Shown here: positions 1-10,899 of the stretch, piece after piece
Layout: the number at the start of each line of letters is the position of its first letter
Position numbering within the stretch: the stretch's first letter is position 1
From: Cladosporium sp. IMV 00045
Taxonomy: Eukaryota; Ascomycota; Dothideomycetes; Cladosporiales; Cladosporiaceae
DNA length: 26,764 nucleotides
Direction: 5' to 3'
NCBI GenBank assembly: GCA_001931905.2
Contig: MSJI02000283.1
Location: 1 to 26,764 of the forward strand
Translations under genes and position numbers: made by a program
Notes under the pieces: model-generated
Databases searched by the model: none
What the model was told of the DNA's origin: nothing
The model's input: only the letters and a program-made list of their open reading frames with translations

Positions 1-1440
1 TTTTTTCCCTCGTTTGTTTTGCTTTTGTCGGTCGCTTTTTCCAGAAGAGCTCTTGTTTCCAGGGAAGATACATGTCCCTTTGAATAGACCTGCTTGTGTT
101 GAGGTGAGGTGAGGCCAGGGTAGCTTGCGATATCACCGCGTCCATGGTATACTTTGTCGAATGCCCATTGATCCTTCCATAGCACTTTCAGGGTTGCGAT
201 CGAGTATACCCAAGACTCGCGTGATGGATGCACGATGAAGATCTGTGAATCGGAAACGTGCGTCCATTGCTCACCTTCCTCCGAGGTTCGCCAGACATCC
301 CACGATTCGAAAAGCAAATCGAGTGGCATGATAGAGCGAGCACTGTTCAGCAGTTCGTCCGCAGCGAAGGTGGAAGGCAGAGCGAAGGCAACCAGCCCGA
401 TCCTGCTTGGAATCGACCTATGCTCACGCGGGCACGCGAGTATTATTGTCGATGGCGTGTCTAGCGACAAGATCTCGCTCGCATGCTCGGCAATGTTCAC
501 TTGATAAAAGCCAAACGAGGGCTTCAAGGGTGGCACTGGCCCGGTCCGGAGATGGGGATATTTCTGAGCTCTACATGGGAAATCAGAGGATTCCTTGATT
601 GCCCGAAATGCAGGGCAGCTCTCTCCCACTCTCGCTCTCCGAGCTGAAAAGCCGCTTTAGGAAAGCCATAAATAAACACTGTCAGTAGCTAGTAATAATG
701 AAAGATAGGCGAACTACGATTACGCTCGCACGACGTATGCACTGCGTTCACACAGGCCAGGGCTGAGGTCGAGAATCCCCATGCGGTGCTCGTCATGTCG
801 GATCAACTCGCAGCCGTTTCATCAATTCAAAAAGTCCGACGCAACGGAATCGCATCATGCAATGCGTCCTGTCAGATCGGACGGCATTTGTCACAAGGGG
901 TATTGTACCTGTGATGGACAAAATGTGAAGTGCGGTATGCAACAGTCGATGACAGCAGAGTGTCTCGGGCGAAGGCAGGAAATGTGAGACATGGCACTCG
1001 CGGCTTTTGTTCGCGCGGTGCAGGGAAAGAATAGATCAAAGTCGATCGAGGCGCGGATCGAAGCGCGCACAGAGAATGGAGCAGCCCGCGCGAGATGGAG
1101 CACGAGCATGTCTTCCACGAGAATGGGAATGCTGGCTCGGGTTTGCAGTTCAGAAAGCTGGAACGCGACGATGGGAACTCGTGGCCTGCGCTTTTGGCTG
1201 TACATGTAGTGTACCGTGGAATACTTGGTGATGACGGGATGGAGGCGGTCAGACGGGCGAACGAAGGGAGAGGGGAAAGAGAGAACTACTGCGAGGAGAG
1301 CATGGGAGCAGGCCTGGATGGACATGTACGAATATGCAGCACGACGATAGGTCTGGTCCCTTTTGATCCTACAGCAGTACAGGTAGCTTACACCTCTATG
1401 GTGACTGCAGGTCGGAACGACTAGGCCACGGCAGAGGAAT

Positions 1441-1474
1441 AGAGAGACGCGAGAGAGCGAGAGAGCGAGAGAGA
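1441..1474. repeat. GA-rich microsatellite (GAGAGAGC-type)
   Basis: An imperfect purine repeat made of GAGAGAGC-like units, in non-coding sequence. It is simple low-complexity DNA and probably length-variable between isolates. Confidence 0.8.
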
Positions 1475-2364
1475 ATGCAAGCGAGCAAGGTTACGGCTGC
1501 GGGAGGACAAGTTCGGTCCTCACATGTGCTTCTCAACGGCCGGTACTCTGGTACATGCAGAGGCAGGACGCGACGACAAGCAGCAACACAACAACAACAA
1601 CGCGTCGCCCTTTTCTGCTCACTGCCCTCTTCTTGTTGCATGGACAGCTTGCCAACGACCAAGCATTGACCGGGCGTGTGTGTTGGTAGGCGCCCATGGC
1701 GCGATAGGCGAACGAGCTCCGACTGCTATACATGGCGAGGATAGTTATAGGTAAGAGGAGAGAGGAGGCCAGCGCTATTCTCAGCCAAACGTGCTCGAGC
1801 GGGCCCGCTGGTCTGCTGCAGACGGGGAGGTAATAGGCCACATGCATGGTGGCGCGCGAGCTGCTGCACCTCACGGACGAGTCAGGGTCTGCCGGGGCCG
1901 CGCGCTGTGGGACCTCAGAACATGGCACTTTGAATGGTGAGAACCTCGATGATTTTTGGGGTGGAGGCACCGCAGCCCACAGCGCTGGAGGAGTGGAGGG
2001 TGAACAATAGCAGTGTGGGAGAGGGGGCGTGCACTCGTATGATCGGACGGATGCCACTTTTAGCTCGGTTGCGACGATAGTGAAAGTGAAGCCTGTGTAT
2101 AGAAGGACATGTAGTGGACGAGGAACATGGAGGATGGGAGCACATAAGAAGAAGAAGATGATACGTGAGACAAACATCCTCCAGACACCGACACTTGACA
2201 GCGAATACGTGTAGTCAGACGGCACTCACGCGCACACAGGGCCCGAAAACGACGGATAGCCGTGATCGAAGACTTGACGGCCGGCCGGGCGTTAAAATCG
2301 AGCCATCCACCACCCTAAAGCGATTTAGCGCCGAACCCACTCTCGCCCACCGTCACTCACTCGC

Positions 2365-2399
2365 GCCCACAGCCCACAGCCCACAGCCCATCGCCCATC
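2365..2399. repeat. Five tandem heptamers (GCCCACA / GCCCATC)
   Basis: Three copies of GCCCACA are followed directly by two copies of GCCCATC. They lie about 390 bp upstream of the start codon at 2787, inside the C-rich leader or promoter of that gene. It is a short minisatellite. A regulatory role is possible but nothing in the sequence shows it. Confidence 0.8.
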
Positions 2400-2786
2400 G
2401 CCTCGCCCTGCCTACCGCTGCGCTGCGCTGCTCTCCCACCTCTCTCTCGACCTGCCCTGCCGTGCCTGCATAGCGGTGCGCCAACTTCCACCCACGCTCC
2501 ACCGCTCGTCGCCAACTCCCTCCGACTACACCACCACCGTCGCTGGCCTCACCTCTACAATCGCGCACCGGTCATACCACTGTCCGCCCTCCACACCCTA
2601 CGCCATGCCCTGCTCCGCCTGAAATCGCGCGTCGCATCCACCGCTCCCACACGCGCGCGCCGCTCTCGTTTCTCGCGACCACCACGACCACCACCGCCGC
2701 CTCCAACACCCACCTTCGCTCGTCGCGCATACTTTCAACGCCCTTTCTTGTCAGCACATTTTCCTTCTCAACATTGCCCGCCGAAA

Positions 2787-4730
2787 ATGGCGCAGCAACG
2801 TCCTTCGTTGGCTTTGGCCATCCCATATGACGACCCGTTTCAGCGCCCGGATCGCGACCTTCCCACAACTCCCAACCAAGAACATGACGAGCTATCCGTC
2901 ACCCAACCGCCGCCTCCGCCGCGCCAGACATACAAAGTGAAAAGAAAATCGCGCACATCTCTCCCGCTCGCAGAAGAGGACATGGATTCCTACAACCACC
3001 CCATTCCCACCATTGAAATGTCGGAAGCAGCAGACGCCCTGCCCAGCCCGCCTTTACCCTCTCCCTCGTCGCGTGGCCTTCTTGCGCCGACGTCCATGTT
3101 CCAACGCGCCGTGACGCCGCCCAAAACACCCGCTCCGCGCATCACCGTCCCGTTCGAGAACCTCGAGAGCCCTTCGCACGAATGGGGTCTGATCAACGAC
3201 AGTCGCGAAAATAGACCTCTATACCAGCGTTCTGGCTCCGTCTGCTCAGGTCTTTCCGACTCATCTATATCTTCCATGGGAAGCGGTGGGTTCTCCGCGC
3301 CTTACAGTGCAAGTCTCAGCCCTGACAGCGAGACCGCCGATCCGTTCTTGGACGACGAATTTCCCAAGGACAAGATGATCACCTCACCCGCTCTGTCGGC
3401 TTCGCCACTCGCAAAGCGTATGAAAACGCACCGCCAGACCAAGTGGACTCTCGCAATGGATGAGCACCTCTGGATGACTTACATGGCCTACGTCTCAGAC
3501 CCACTCGTCACTCCATTCAAGATGCTGCCGGGTACCACGCCACCGCTTGGAGTCTGCTACCGTGTGGCCACCAAGGCGAAGCGTACTTGGAGAGACCGTC
3601 GCGTGACGAATCTGAGCCAACTTGAATCTATGTTGTCTCCCACCAACCGCGAGGGCTCACCCGACACTATCCGTCCTGAAGGCGCCTTTTCCTCTCGTGA
3701 GACCAAGCAGCCTCAGTGGCCTCGCTCAGAGGGCGCAACTCGTCGCAGACTTCGTCGCTTGTGCAAGAACAAGCCGTCATTTTCTGCTCACTATCAGCGA
3801 TTACTGCGTACTCGCAGCCCGTCTCCATTCAATCCGTTGGGCTCAGAGACTCAGACGTCCGAGCCTACAACTGCTCCTCCACCGCCGCCCAGGCCATCCA
3901 CTTCCAGTGCAGCCACCGCGTTTTCTGGCGACGACATGAAGATGTCACTCATTACTTCCACCAACCCGTCTATGCAGCCAGATGGTCCGTTGGCGCAGCT
4001 GGCAAACCCAGGCCAGCAGCCGCGACCCCAGTCCCAGCGTACCGAGAGACCCGACAACTGGTTCGCACGCATTGGCCGCTCCCAGGCTCACCAGAAGAGC
4101 CAGTCTTTGCAGTCAGGCTTGGGTTTGCAGTCCAGAGCGTTCTCTTCCAATCCGCTCGGCCCTCCATTTGAAGAGAGATCGCACCTCCTCCAGAGCTCTG
4201 CGAAGTCTTGGGGACGCGGTGACTTCAATGTTGCAGCTCCATCTCTGGATGAGCCTTTTGGTGTCTCTGGTGATCCGACGGCACCACGCTCCCTCAAGCG
4301 TAGATTCCGCCCCGACGATGACAAGCCCAAGCGTCCTGCCGTGCAAGATATCTTTGCACCAGCACCCAACCCAATTGTCCGCAACCGTGGGTTCACGGTT
4401 GGCGCCTCCAGTGCTGCCGATAATCTTGCCAGATTGTTCACGCCGCCATCAACGATGTCGCAACCTCCTGCTAGAAAGCTGTTCACTCCTAACAGCAACG
4501 ACCAAGAAATGTCCGACAGGACTGATCAGTCGGACATTTTCTCAGGCGCACGCTCCGTTCCGCGCCGTTTGGCCGAGCCCACTCCGCGTCTTGGATCCCC
4601 GTTCGTCGAAGCTGCCGCTAAACGCCAGACCAACACATTCCCCCGGTCATACATTCCTTCGGACGTCAATCCACAGCCTTTCCAACAGCGTCTGCAGGAG
4701 CTTGCCGGTGGCCAGCAGTCTTCGCAATAG
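2787..4730 (+). CDS. Disordered Ser/Pro-rich nuclear-type protein with a conserved Trp-rich block
   Basis: A single-exon gene for a 647-residue protein. The start is the first ATG of the frame, in the good context GAAAATGGC; the frame stays open 39 nt upstream but without another ATG. Most of the protein is rich in Ser, Pro, Gln and Arg and looks disordered, with many SP and TP sites typical of phosphorylated nuclear proteins. One compact block at about residues 210-273 stands out. It has basic residues, then a pattern W..AMDEHLW..YMAYV, then TPFKMLPG, PPLGVCYRVA and AKRTWRDRR. The regular Trp spacing resembles a SANT/Myb-like or other DNA- or chromatin-contact helix set, but I do not recognise the family. 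A basic stretch (RRRLRRLCKNK, about residues 323-333) could be a nuclear localisation signal. No neighbour suggests a function. I infer a fungal regulatory protein, role unknown. Confidence 0.85.
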   Translation: MAQQRPSLALAIPYDDPFQRPDRDLPTTPNQEHDELSVTQPPPPPRQTYKVKRKSRTSLPLAEEDMDSYNHPIPTIEMSEAADALPSPPLPSPSSRGLLAPTSMFQRAVTPPKTPAPRITVPFENLESPSHEWGLINDSRENRPLYQRSGSVCSGLSDSSISSMGSGGFSAPYSASLSPDSETADPFLDDEFPKDKMITSPALSASPLAKRMKTHRQTKWTLAMDEHLWMTYMAYVSDPLVTPFKMLPGTTPPLGVCYRVATKAKRTWRDRRVTNLSQLESMLSPTNREGSPDTIRPEGAFSSRETKQPQWPRSEGATRRRLRRLCKNKPSFSAHYQRLLRTRSPSPFNPLGSETQTSEPTTAPPPPPRPSTSSAATAFSGDDMKMSLITSTNPSMQPDGPLAQLANPGQQPRPQSQRTERPDNWFARIGRSQAHQKSQSLQSGLGLQSRAFSSNPLGPPFEERSHLLQSSAKSWGRGDFNVAAPSLDEPFGVSGDPTAPRSLKRRFRPDDDKPKRPAVQDIFAPAPNPIVRNRGFTVGASSAADNLARLFTPPSTMSQPPARKLFTPNSNDQEMSDRTDQSDIFSGARSVPRRLAEPTPRLGSPFVEAAAKRQTNTFPRSYIPSDVNPQPFQQRLQELAGGQQSSQ

Positions 4731-6430
4731 GGGAAGACACTCAGACATATTGACGACGACGTTCCAACGCATTATGGGAGTTATGATATCACTGGCAGCA
4801 TTTGAACCGGCGCTTCTACGACGTTAACGGCTTGACAATTGGCATACGCACAGACAACGATCGCAGGCGGGAATTACGAACATCACGAATAATTTCTATG
4901 GAGGATCACATCCGCATTACTCAAACAGTACGACTATCAACGAAAAAGGGCCAAAAACAAGGGAGAGGATCGGATTTCACCCACCTGCACGAAACCAACG
5001 ATATTCGACGACAGGTCTCCAGTCCTAACCAACCGACCTCAGCACTACGACTCTACTTCACCCCCTACGTGTCCACAGCACACAGTCCCCGGCACCTCCA
5101 GCGCTTTGAACCGACAACAGCGCTTGTATCTACCGCCGCTTTTACCTCTTCACAGATCCGACATTTCGCGCCCGACGCTTTGCGATTTTCTTTCTTCTGT
5201 CTCTTGGACGATTTTCCTTGTGCTTTGACCGCAAAAAACCACGACATGATGAACGAACGACATACGGGTAAGGCCTTTTTCTCCTTCTTCTCTTCTTCTT
5301 CTCTTCTCTCTTCTTTCATTTCTCTAAGCACTCGGCACTGCTCGGCTTCTTGGAGAAAAAGAGGATGGACGATTGCTAGGGTTTTTACCTTGTCTTTCTT
5401 CGCCGGCCCAAGCTGTGGGGAGCGTTTATTGGAATTGCTTGGGGAACTTTTGGAGGGCTTTTGGTCTTGAGGAGTATAGGGCTTTCTTTTGTCGCTTGGG
5501 TTTTACTTCAATCACCCTCTTTTAAGGGGGTATATTTTCGTAGGAAAGGCGTGCTTTCTTTTGACAGACTTGATGGGATCCTAATTGCTGGAAACGAGGC
5601 AAAGGGAGTTTTTTTTTTTTTTTTTTTTTTTTCGCTTTATACTTATTACTGTCAATGCAAACCAATGAAACTTTAACTTGAGAATGCTTTCAATGTTCCC
5701 CTCCTCTCATCCGGGACATTCATAGATTATCTCATGTGCTTATTTGAATCCAATCCATCTCCCTCCTTCCCTCCAACGCGGAACTTCCCCGCCCAAGCCG
5801 TTGGGCGCAAGAGCCCCAGCTTTACACCCTCCAGCACCGGAGGCCAGCGCGACCAATCGCCGTCAGTGATCACGAGCCTCAGCCCGCGAGCACATACGGC
5901 CCCGTTGCTACCTCACTGCCGACCACCTCACTTAGGTACCTACCATCTCTCCGCCTCACGAGCAACTTTGCAAGCTTCGCCCTGTACTTTGCTTGCTTTG
6001 CCTCGCCGCCGCTCTTCCTGTGCGCTTGCGCTCGCGCTTCGCTTCGCTTCTCGTCACTCCTTTTTTTTCTGGCGCCAGTCGTGCCCTTTTTGGCGTTCAC
6101 GGTTGTGGTTGCTTTCGCGCGGAAGTGATTCGGCAAGACAAAGAGCGCTGTGAAGATCTGATTGAAGAAATCTGGAGATTTGTCACGGAGCTGCACATTA
6201 CTGGACTGCCGATTATTTGCAAGTCGTTTGCGCACGGTTGCGACTGTTTGAGACGAGACGATTGACTGACTGAGTGAGAGACTGAGACTGAGAGGGAGCT
6301 GGTTGGTTTGGTGATTTGACATTGTTTTGAGTTGAAGATCTGGGAAGGAAAGAGGGATTGTTTGAGGTGAATTTGAAGTGAGGATTTAGTAAGACGGAAT
6401 CCAAGAACGACGGACACGGAGAGCGCGATC
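4731..6430. other. Long intergenic region between the disordered-protein gene and LSM12
   Basis: No supported gene. It should hold the 3' UTR of the upstream gene and the promoter and leader of the LSM12 gene. Visible structure includes a 44-nt uninterrupted pyrimidine tract at 5274-5317, a T24 homopolymer at 5609-5632 and C/T-rich sequence around 5750-6080. The open frames seen here are low-complexity and overlap on opposite strands. A leader intron for LSM12 is possible but I cannot define one. Confidence 0.6.
5609..5632. repeat. T24 homopolymer
   Basis: Twenty-four consecutive T residues in non-coding DNA. It has no target-site duplication or element body next to it that would mark a retroposon tail (which would read poly-A on the other strand). 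The exact length may be unreliable in the assembly. Confidence 0.85.
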
Positions 6431-7289
6431 ATGGCGAGCACTACTGCTGCTACTGCTGCCACTGGCGGTGCTGGTGCGGCTGTCAAATCTGCGTCTAAGG
6501 CTGGTTCGCCGGCTCCTGCGCTTGGGAACGGCAATGGAGAGGCGCTGGCGAAGGCTATTGGAGCTCGGTATGTGTTCCAACACGCTCAAGCGAGCGCACG
6601 CAGCAAACAGTAAGAAGAAAGCACAACAAAAAGCTAACCCAAACCCCCCAGCATCAAGTTAACAACCACCCCACCCACCTCCCAAACCCTTGAAGGCACC
6701 CTCTTCACCGCCTGCCCGACCCTCAACCTCGTCGCCATCAACACTCGCCCATCCTCGTCTTCCGCCAGCAGCGACTCCGGCGATTACCACATCATCCCGC
6801 TCTCGCGCGTGCAGAACTTCCAAATCACCTCCCCACAGCAGCAGCAACCGCCTCTCGCGCCAGTCGACACCAAGCGCCTGAAAGACCGCGAAGCCACGCG
6901 CATCGCCGCGCTGAAAGAAGAGGCCGCGAACCGCGGCAAGGGCGTGAGCAAGGAGGCGCAGGCGATTTACGATGCGTTGAAGAGAGTGTACGTACACCCC
7001 CGCGGCTGTCCTACATCTTTACCAATTTTTCCCGCGACGCTTTGCTAATTTACGTGATTGTTCCAACAGCAACATCCCAATCCGCTGGCACAACACGGAG
7101 ATGATCGTGCACGAGGCCGTCATTGTCTCCCCGCCCTACCGGCCCGAGGACTGCAAGGGCTCGGCGACCAAGCAGCAGGTGCTCAATCAGGTCAAGCGCG
7201 TGCTGGAGGGAGAGAGGAGGAAGTTGAGGGAGAGGGAGGAGAGGGAGAGGGTTGGTAATGCTCCTGCTGCGGTCAGGAAGGGGGGTTGA
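6431..7289 (+). CDS. LSM12-like protein (LSM domain plus anticodon-binding-like AD domain)
   Basis: Three exons, 6431-6567, 6652-6987 and 7070-7289, give about 230 residues. Intron 1 (84 nt) has a GTATGT donor and a CTAAC branch site; intron 2 (82 nt) has a GTACGT donor and an ACAG acceptor. Both interrupt codons at phase 2 and restore the frame exactly. After a 45-residue Ala/Gly-rich head comes an LSM-type segment (IKLTTTPPTSQTLEGTLFT, then LNLVAINTRP). A linker ends in RVQNFQI, and an AD-domain segment follows (DREATRIAALKEE, GVSKEAQAIYDAL, then IPIRWHNTEMIVHEAVIV with PPYRPEDCKG). This order and size match the eukaryotic LSM12 family. Those proteins bind RNA and associate with ataxin-2/Pbp1 and ribosomes in translation and stress-granule control; that role is family knowledge. 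The C-terminus is a charged Arg/Glu helix. The 5' leader is pyrimidine-rich. Confidence 0.93.
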
Positions 7290-7947
7290 AGACCCGGTAC
7301 GCGCCTGAGCGTGCCTACACAAGTCTACTCTGATCTCTCTCTCGAGAGAGCTTGAGTGCCAGATATGGCTCTGAGGGGGAGATACTTTGGGGAGGGGGAT
7401 GAGAGCTTTTTTCTCGAGCCCTCTTCTTGCGTGCAACTACTGGATCTTGAGAGGGGGAGAGGACGAGAATAATCTAAAGTTCAACAGGGAAGAGGGGCGT
7501 TTAGTGTACTATGTAGTATATGAAGAAGCCGAGCGACCCGCCGATGAAAAGAGGGCGATGAATTTAAACCTCACTGTCGGAAGGAGTGTTGGGCCTCCGG
7601 GGAGTCCTTTCGTCGAAGACAAAGGCTGTTCTGATAGACATGTACGCTCTAGGGAAAGAATGAAAGGAAATCAAATGAAATGACACCCAATCAGACTACT
7701 TGATTTCCACCCGTTGTCATCTCCGTCATGTCCTGACTTCACTTACCCTTGTCGACGTTGATCTCAGGGAGCATGCACTTGCACAGTAAGGTGGTGGCGA
7801 CGTAAGAGGAGGGTTTCATTCACATTAATTCTATCTTTCTTCTCTGCCCTAGATTCTAGGCGGCTCTGTGCAACAAATGCCATAACGGGAGACGCATATG
7901 GCTCCCCTGACGCCAACTAACCACTTCCCTCTAAGCAAATTGCCACC
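7290..7947. other. Convergent intergenic region between LSM12 and the P450 gene
   Basis: The LSM12 gene (+) and the P450 gene (-) both end here, so this interval holds two 3' UTRs and terminators. I see no further gene. The only structured element is a 14-nt perfect palindrome at 7337-7350, 48 nt after the LSM12 stop. Confidence 0.65.
7337..7350. repeat. Perfect 14-nt palindrome in the LSM12 3' region
   Basis: CTCTCTCGAGAGAG reads the same on both strands. It has no loop, so it is better seen as a (CT)n/(GA)n junction than as an RNA hairpin. No function is indicated. Confidence 0.7.
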
Positions 7948-9769
7948 CTAAACCGCCACACCCTCCCTCCTCCTAAACTGCACCAGCGGCCCATCCCTCA
8001 TCGCCACAAACGCATCATAAAGCTGGTACTGCTCCTTCTCCCTCCTGCCCTCGACGAACTCCGGCGCTCCCGCACCCGTCGTATCGACGGGATCCGGCCT
8101 CATCTCGAACGCATGCACCATCTTCGCCAGCACGATCTGCATCTCCATCCAAGCCATGTTCTTCCCAATACAGCCCCTCGTGCCCGTGGAGAAAGCACAG
8201 TGACCACTCTCTGCGAGCGCCACTTCCTCCGCGCTGCTGCCTTCGGGGTCTTCGTCCAGCGTCAACCAGCGCTCCGGACGGAAGACGAAGGGGTCCGGGT
8301 ACACGTCGGGATTGAAGCTGAGGGCGTACAGGCATGTGCTTAGTTGCGTGCCGGGAGGGAAGAATTCGCCTTCGACGGTGGTGCCGCCTTCGCGGACTGT
8401 ACGAGCCAACTCGGCGGGAACGGGGGGAGTGACGCGTAGGGCTTCGTAGATGAAAGCTTTCATGTACTTGCACTTGTGCAGCTGCATGTCGCCCTTGATG
8501 TCCGCCGCGGAGGGGTAAGTGGCGAGGATCTCGCGGGCGAGCTTTTGCTGAATGCGCGGGTTGCGCGCCAGGTAGAAGGTCATGGCTGCGGTGACGGTGG
8601 AGGTGGTGTCGCTCCCCGCGATGGTCAGGACTTCGCACTCGCCGTAGAGCTCGTGCAGGTTGTAGCCCAGCTGGCCGGTCTGCGGGTCTTTCGTGCCGAA
8701 GAGGTAGTGGAAGAAGTCTTTGCGCTCGGGACGCATGCCTTTTTGTACTTCTTCTTCGACTTTGGTGCGGTCTTCCAGGTTTTGCACCACGAAGGCTTGC
8801 CATTGTTTCAGGCTGGCGGGGATGGCGTATTGGAGCAGGAAGTCGAGGCCGCGGGGTTTGAGCCAGAGCCAGAGGTCGGCGTAGGGGGAGAAGACGATCT
8901 GGTGGGTTTGTTAGCAAGGCGATGAAGTGAAGTGATAAAGAGAGTCATGGACTTACCGGTTGGAGAAGTTCCAGGAAACTACCCATGAGATGCGGCACAT
9001 GCTTGAGATCGCTCTCGGGTTCTTTCATGTTGAACTGCTTGCCGAAGCAGAGATCACCAAGAATATCGAATACCAGATGGTTGACTTCATCGGCCATGTT
9101 GAGGGACTTGGTCCATTCTCCATTGGCGTCTTCCCGGGGTTGGTCTTTGATCAAGTCCAACCATCTGTCCAAGTTCTGGTGGATGAAGGGCTCCATGCCC
9201 TTCAAGGCTTTGTCGGAAAATGCATTGTTGAGAACACGGCGCTTGCGAGCGTGGGCGTTGATATCAGTGCAGTTCCAGACATTGACAATCTCGATGCGGT
9301 GGCGCTGAAGGATGGATGTCAGTAAATGGTCCCGAAAAGTGCAATGGTGCTCAGGTCACACTTACCCAAGATTGGTAGTAAGACTCGGTTTTCATGACAT
9401 TGCCCTTGTTGCCAAAGATCGTCTTGTAGGCAGACGGGGTGTTCATGACCACCGCATTGGGACGGTAGCGGAAGACAGGTCCTGAAAGTAATGAGTACGA
9501 AAGCACCTTGCAATATCTCTGAAACTCATAAACATACCATATTGCTGCTGTAATTGATACAGCCAGATGTGTCGATCACGCTTTCGGGTATACCAGTACG
9601 AAGGAAGGTCAGAGATCTTCGCCCAAAAAGGACCAGGGTATTTGGCGAGAGGATGCAGATAGAGCCGGTAGAAGATCGTGGAGACAACATATGTCAACGC
9701 CAGGACACAAGCCGAGGAGACAATGGTCGGATACGGCACCGACTCGAGTGCACCACCTTGGCTCGCCAT
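7948..9769 (-). CDS. Microsomal cytochrome P450 monooxygenase
   Basis: Four exons on the minus strand (9769-9538, 9481-9366, 9304-8957, 8898-7948) encode 548 residues. The introns are 56, 61 and 58 nt with GTATGT, GTAAGT and GTAAGT donors. An N-terminal hydrophobic anchor (about residues 15-33) is followed by the hinge YPGP, so the enzyme should sit in the ER membrane facing the cytosol. All P450 landmarks are present: C-helix region HARKRRVLNNAFS, I-helix AGSDTTS (326-332), K-helix EALR (ExxR, 384-387), RPERW (439-443) and the haem loop FSTGTRGCIG with Cys475 as thiolate ligand. Length is normal for a class II fungal P450. The overall text resembles fungal groups usually annotated as benzoate 4-monooxygenase- or isotrichodermin C-15 hydroxylase-like. 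The substrate cannot be told from sequence. No biosynthetic backbone gene is nearby, so detoxification or a stand-alone catabolic role is as likely as secondary metabolism. Confidence 0.95.
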
Positions 9770-10899
9770 TTTCGCGCTTGAAGATGTTGATACTCTTCGA
9801 AGAGAGGCAACGCAGGAAACACTGCGTCTCTTAACAAGGTGCCATTATCGCCGGCCGGTGCTTTCTTCAGACTACGGCAGACATGTCCCGCTGCCAGTCT
9901 ACTAGCACCGTCTGCCATCTTGAAGCCCGAATGCAGCCAATCCTTGTGAGCTTATGAAACCAGACAAGGCTATTGGTGTTGGCGGATAGTCGAATGCCAT
10001 TCTCGCCATGGCATGGGCCAGAAGGATCACGCTATCCTGGGGTCTGGGGCCGGAACGGCCACAATGAGGGTCTGCGCCGTTGACTACTCGGAACGGCCAT
10101 TGGAGGCTCGCTTGCGGTTTCAAGTCGGCTCTGCATGATCCTTGCGGTTCCTTGCTGGCAGTTGGACATGGGTGTTTGAATGCATGCTTCACCATGCTGA
10201 GCTAAGACCTCTCTGTGGTCGGGTCGGTGGATCGGCCGTCGCTCCGTGGACACCACTCAATTTGCCGTGTCGCTTCTTCTAGAGTCCGGTTGACAGCTAA
10301 CATCTTCATGCATACATGTAGATTACCTAGGTATGCAGTAGTAGGTGCTTGAGATCCTTGACTTGGGATGGAAGGCGAAGAGAAAAATTTGATACTCCTT
10401 CAAATTCCGAGGGGCTGGCACATCTTCGTCGCCAAAATTGATGGATCTGAGCCCTACAATGCGACGTCCTTCGTGCCTCGAGGGCTTATCCATATCTGCC
10501 GAACCAGGTGATCCACATGTTTCAGCACGTCAGGACGGAATCATATCACTGACGTGAAGTGCTAGAGAATGATTCGACCAAGCGCCGGAGCGTCTCCGTA
10601 AGCAATCGCTGCACGACTGTATCGCGAGCATCGACCGCGTCGTGATCGATAACAACAAAGACGATGCACCGCACCAGAGGCGGTCCGGCGCAGACTCCCT
10701 GCATCCAGGCCTGAGGTTCCACTTCACGACGGACAGACAGTTCTACTTCCCTGGCAGCTGCACGGAGAATGCCTGTAGGATTCAACTCCTGGTGCGATCA
10801 ATCAGACAGATGTAATATGTCTTTCCCTGGAAGCCCATCTCTAGGTGAAGTATCACATTACTACCTCCTTCATTCACCCACGGCTTGAAGCACTCCACG
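9770..10899. other. Divergent intergenic region between P450 (-) and PTH11-like receptor (+)
   Basis: The 1.1-kb space upstream of both genes, so it contains both promoters. I see no convincing TATA box. Minus-strand frames at 10546-10785 and 10782-11024 look somewhat protein-like. They are in different frames, start from non-ATG or late codons, and the second overlaps exon 1 of the receptor gene, so I do not call a gene. Confidence 0.5.

Larger units (their letters stand above)
1..2786. other. Long 5' intergenic region, no supported gene
   Basis: I find no open frame here with recognisable protein features. The open stretches on both strands are short, overlap each other and have low-complexity composition. 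A small cysteine-containing frame near 781-987 has no signal peptide or family match I know. The region contains a GA-rich microsatellite (1441-1474) and a heptamer tandem array (2365-2399). From about 2340 to 2780 it is pyrimidine-rich on the + strand, as is common in promoters and 5' leaders of filamentous fungi, so this part probably serves the gene starting at 2787. A non-coding RNA or a gene with many tiny exons cannot be excluded by eye. Confidence 0.6.

Noticed and set aside
781..987. Small Cys-containing plus-strand frame that could pass for a secreted effector
   Set aside because: It has no signal peptide, its cysteines are unevenly spaced, and overlapping frames on both strands are equally open.
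1533..2225. 230-codon minus-strand frame with a hydrophobic start
   Set aside because: It opens from a non-ATG codon, is low-complexity, crosses the region opposite other open frames and matches no family I know.
3982..4827. 281-codon plus-strand frame inside the disordered-protein gene
   Set aside because: It is a shadow frame of the 2787-4730 coding sequence.
4802..5470. 222-codon plus-strand frame after the first gene
   Set aside because: Composition is Ser/Arg/Phe-rich from pyrimidine tracts; there are no domain features and it lacks a sensible start context.
5609..5632. T24 run as a retrotransposon poly-A tail on the minus strand
   Set aside because: No element body or target-site duplication is visible beside it.
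8476..8925. Plus-strand frame opposite the P450 gene
   Set aside because: It is antisense to P450 exon 4, which carries the full set of P450 motifs.
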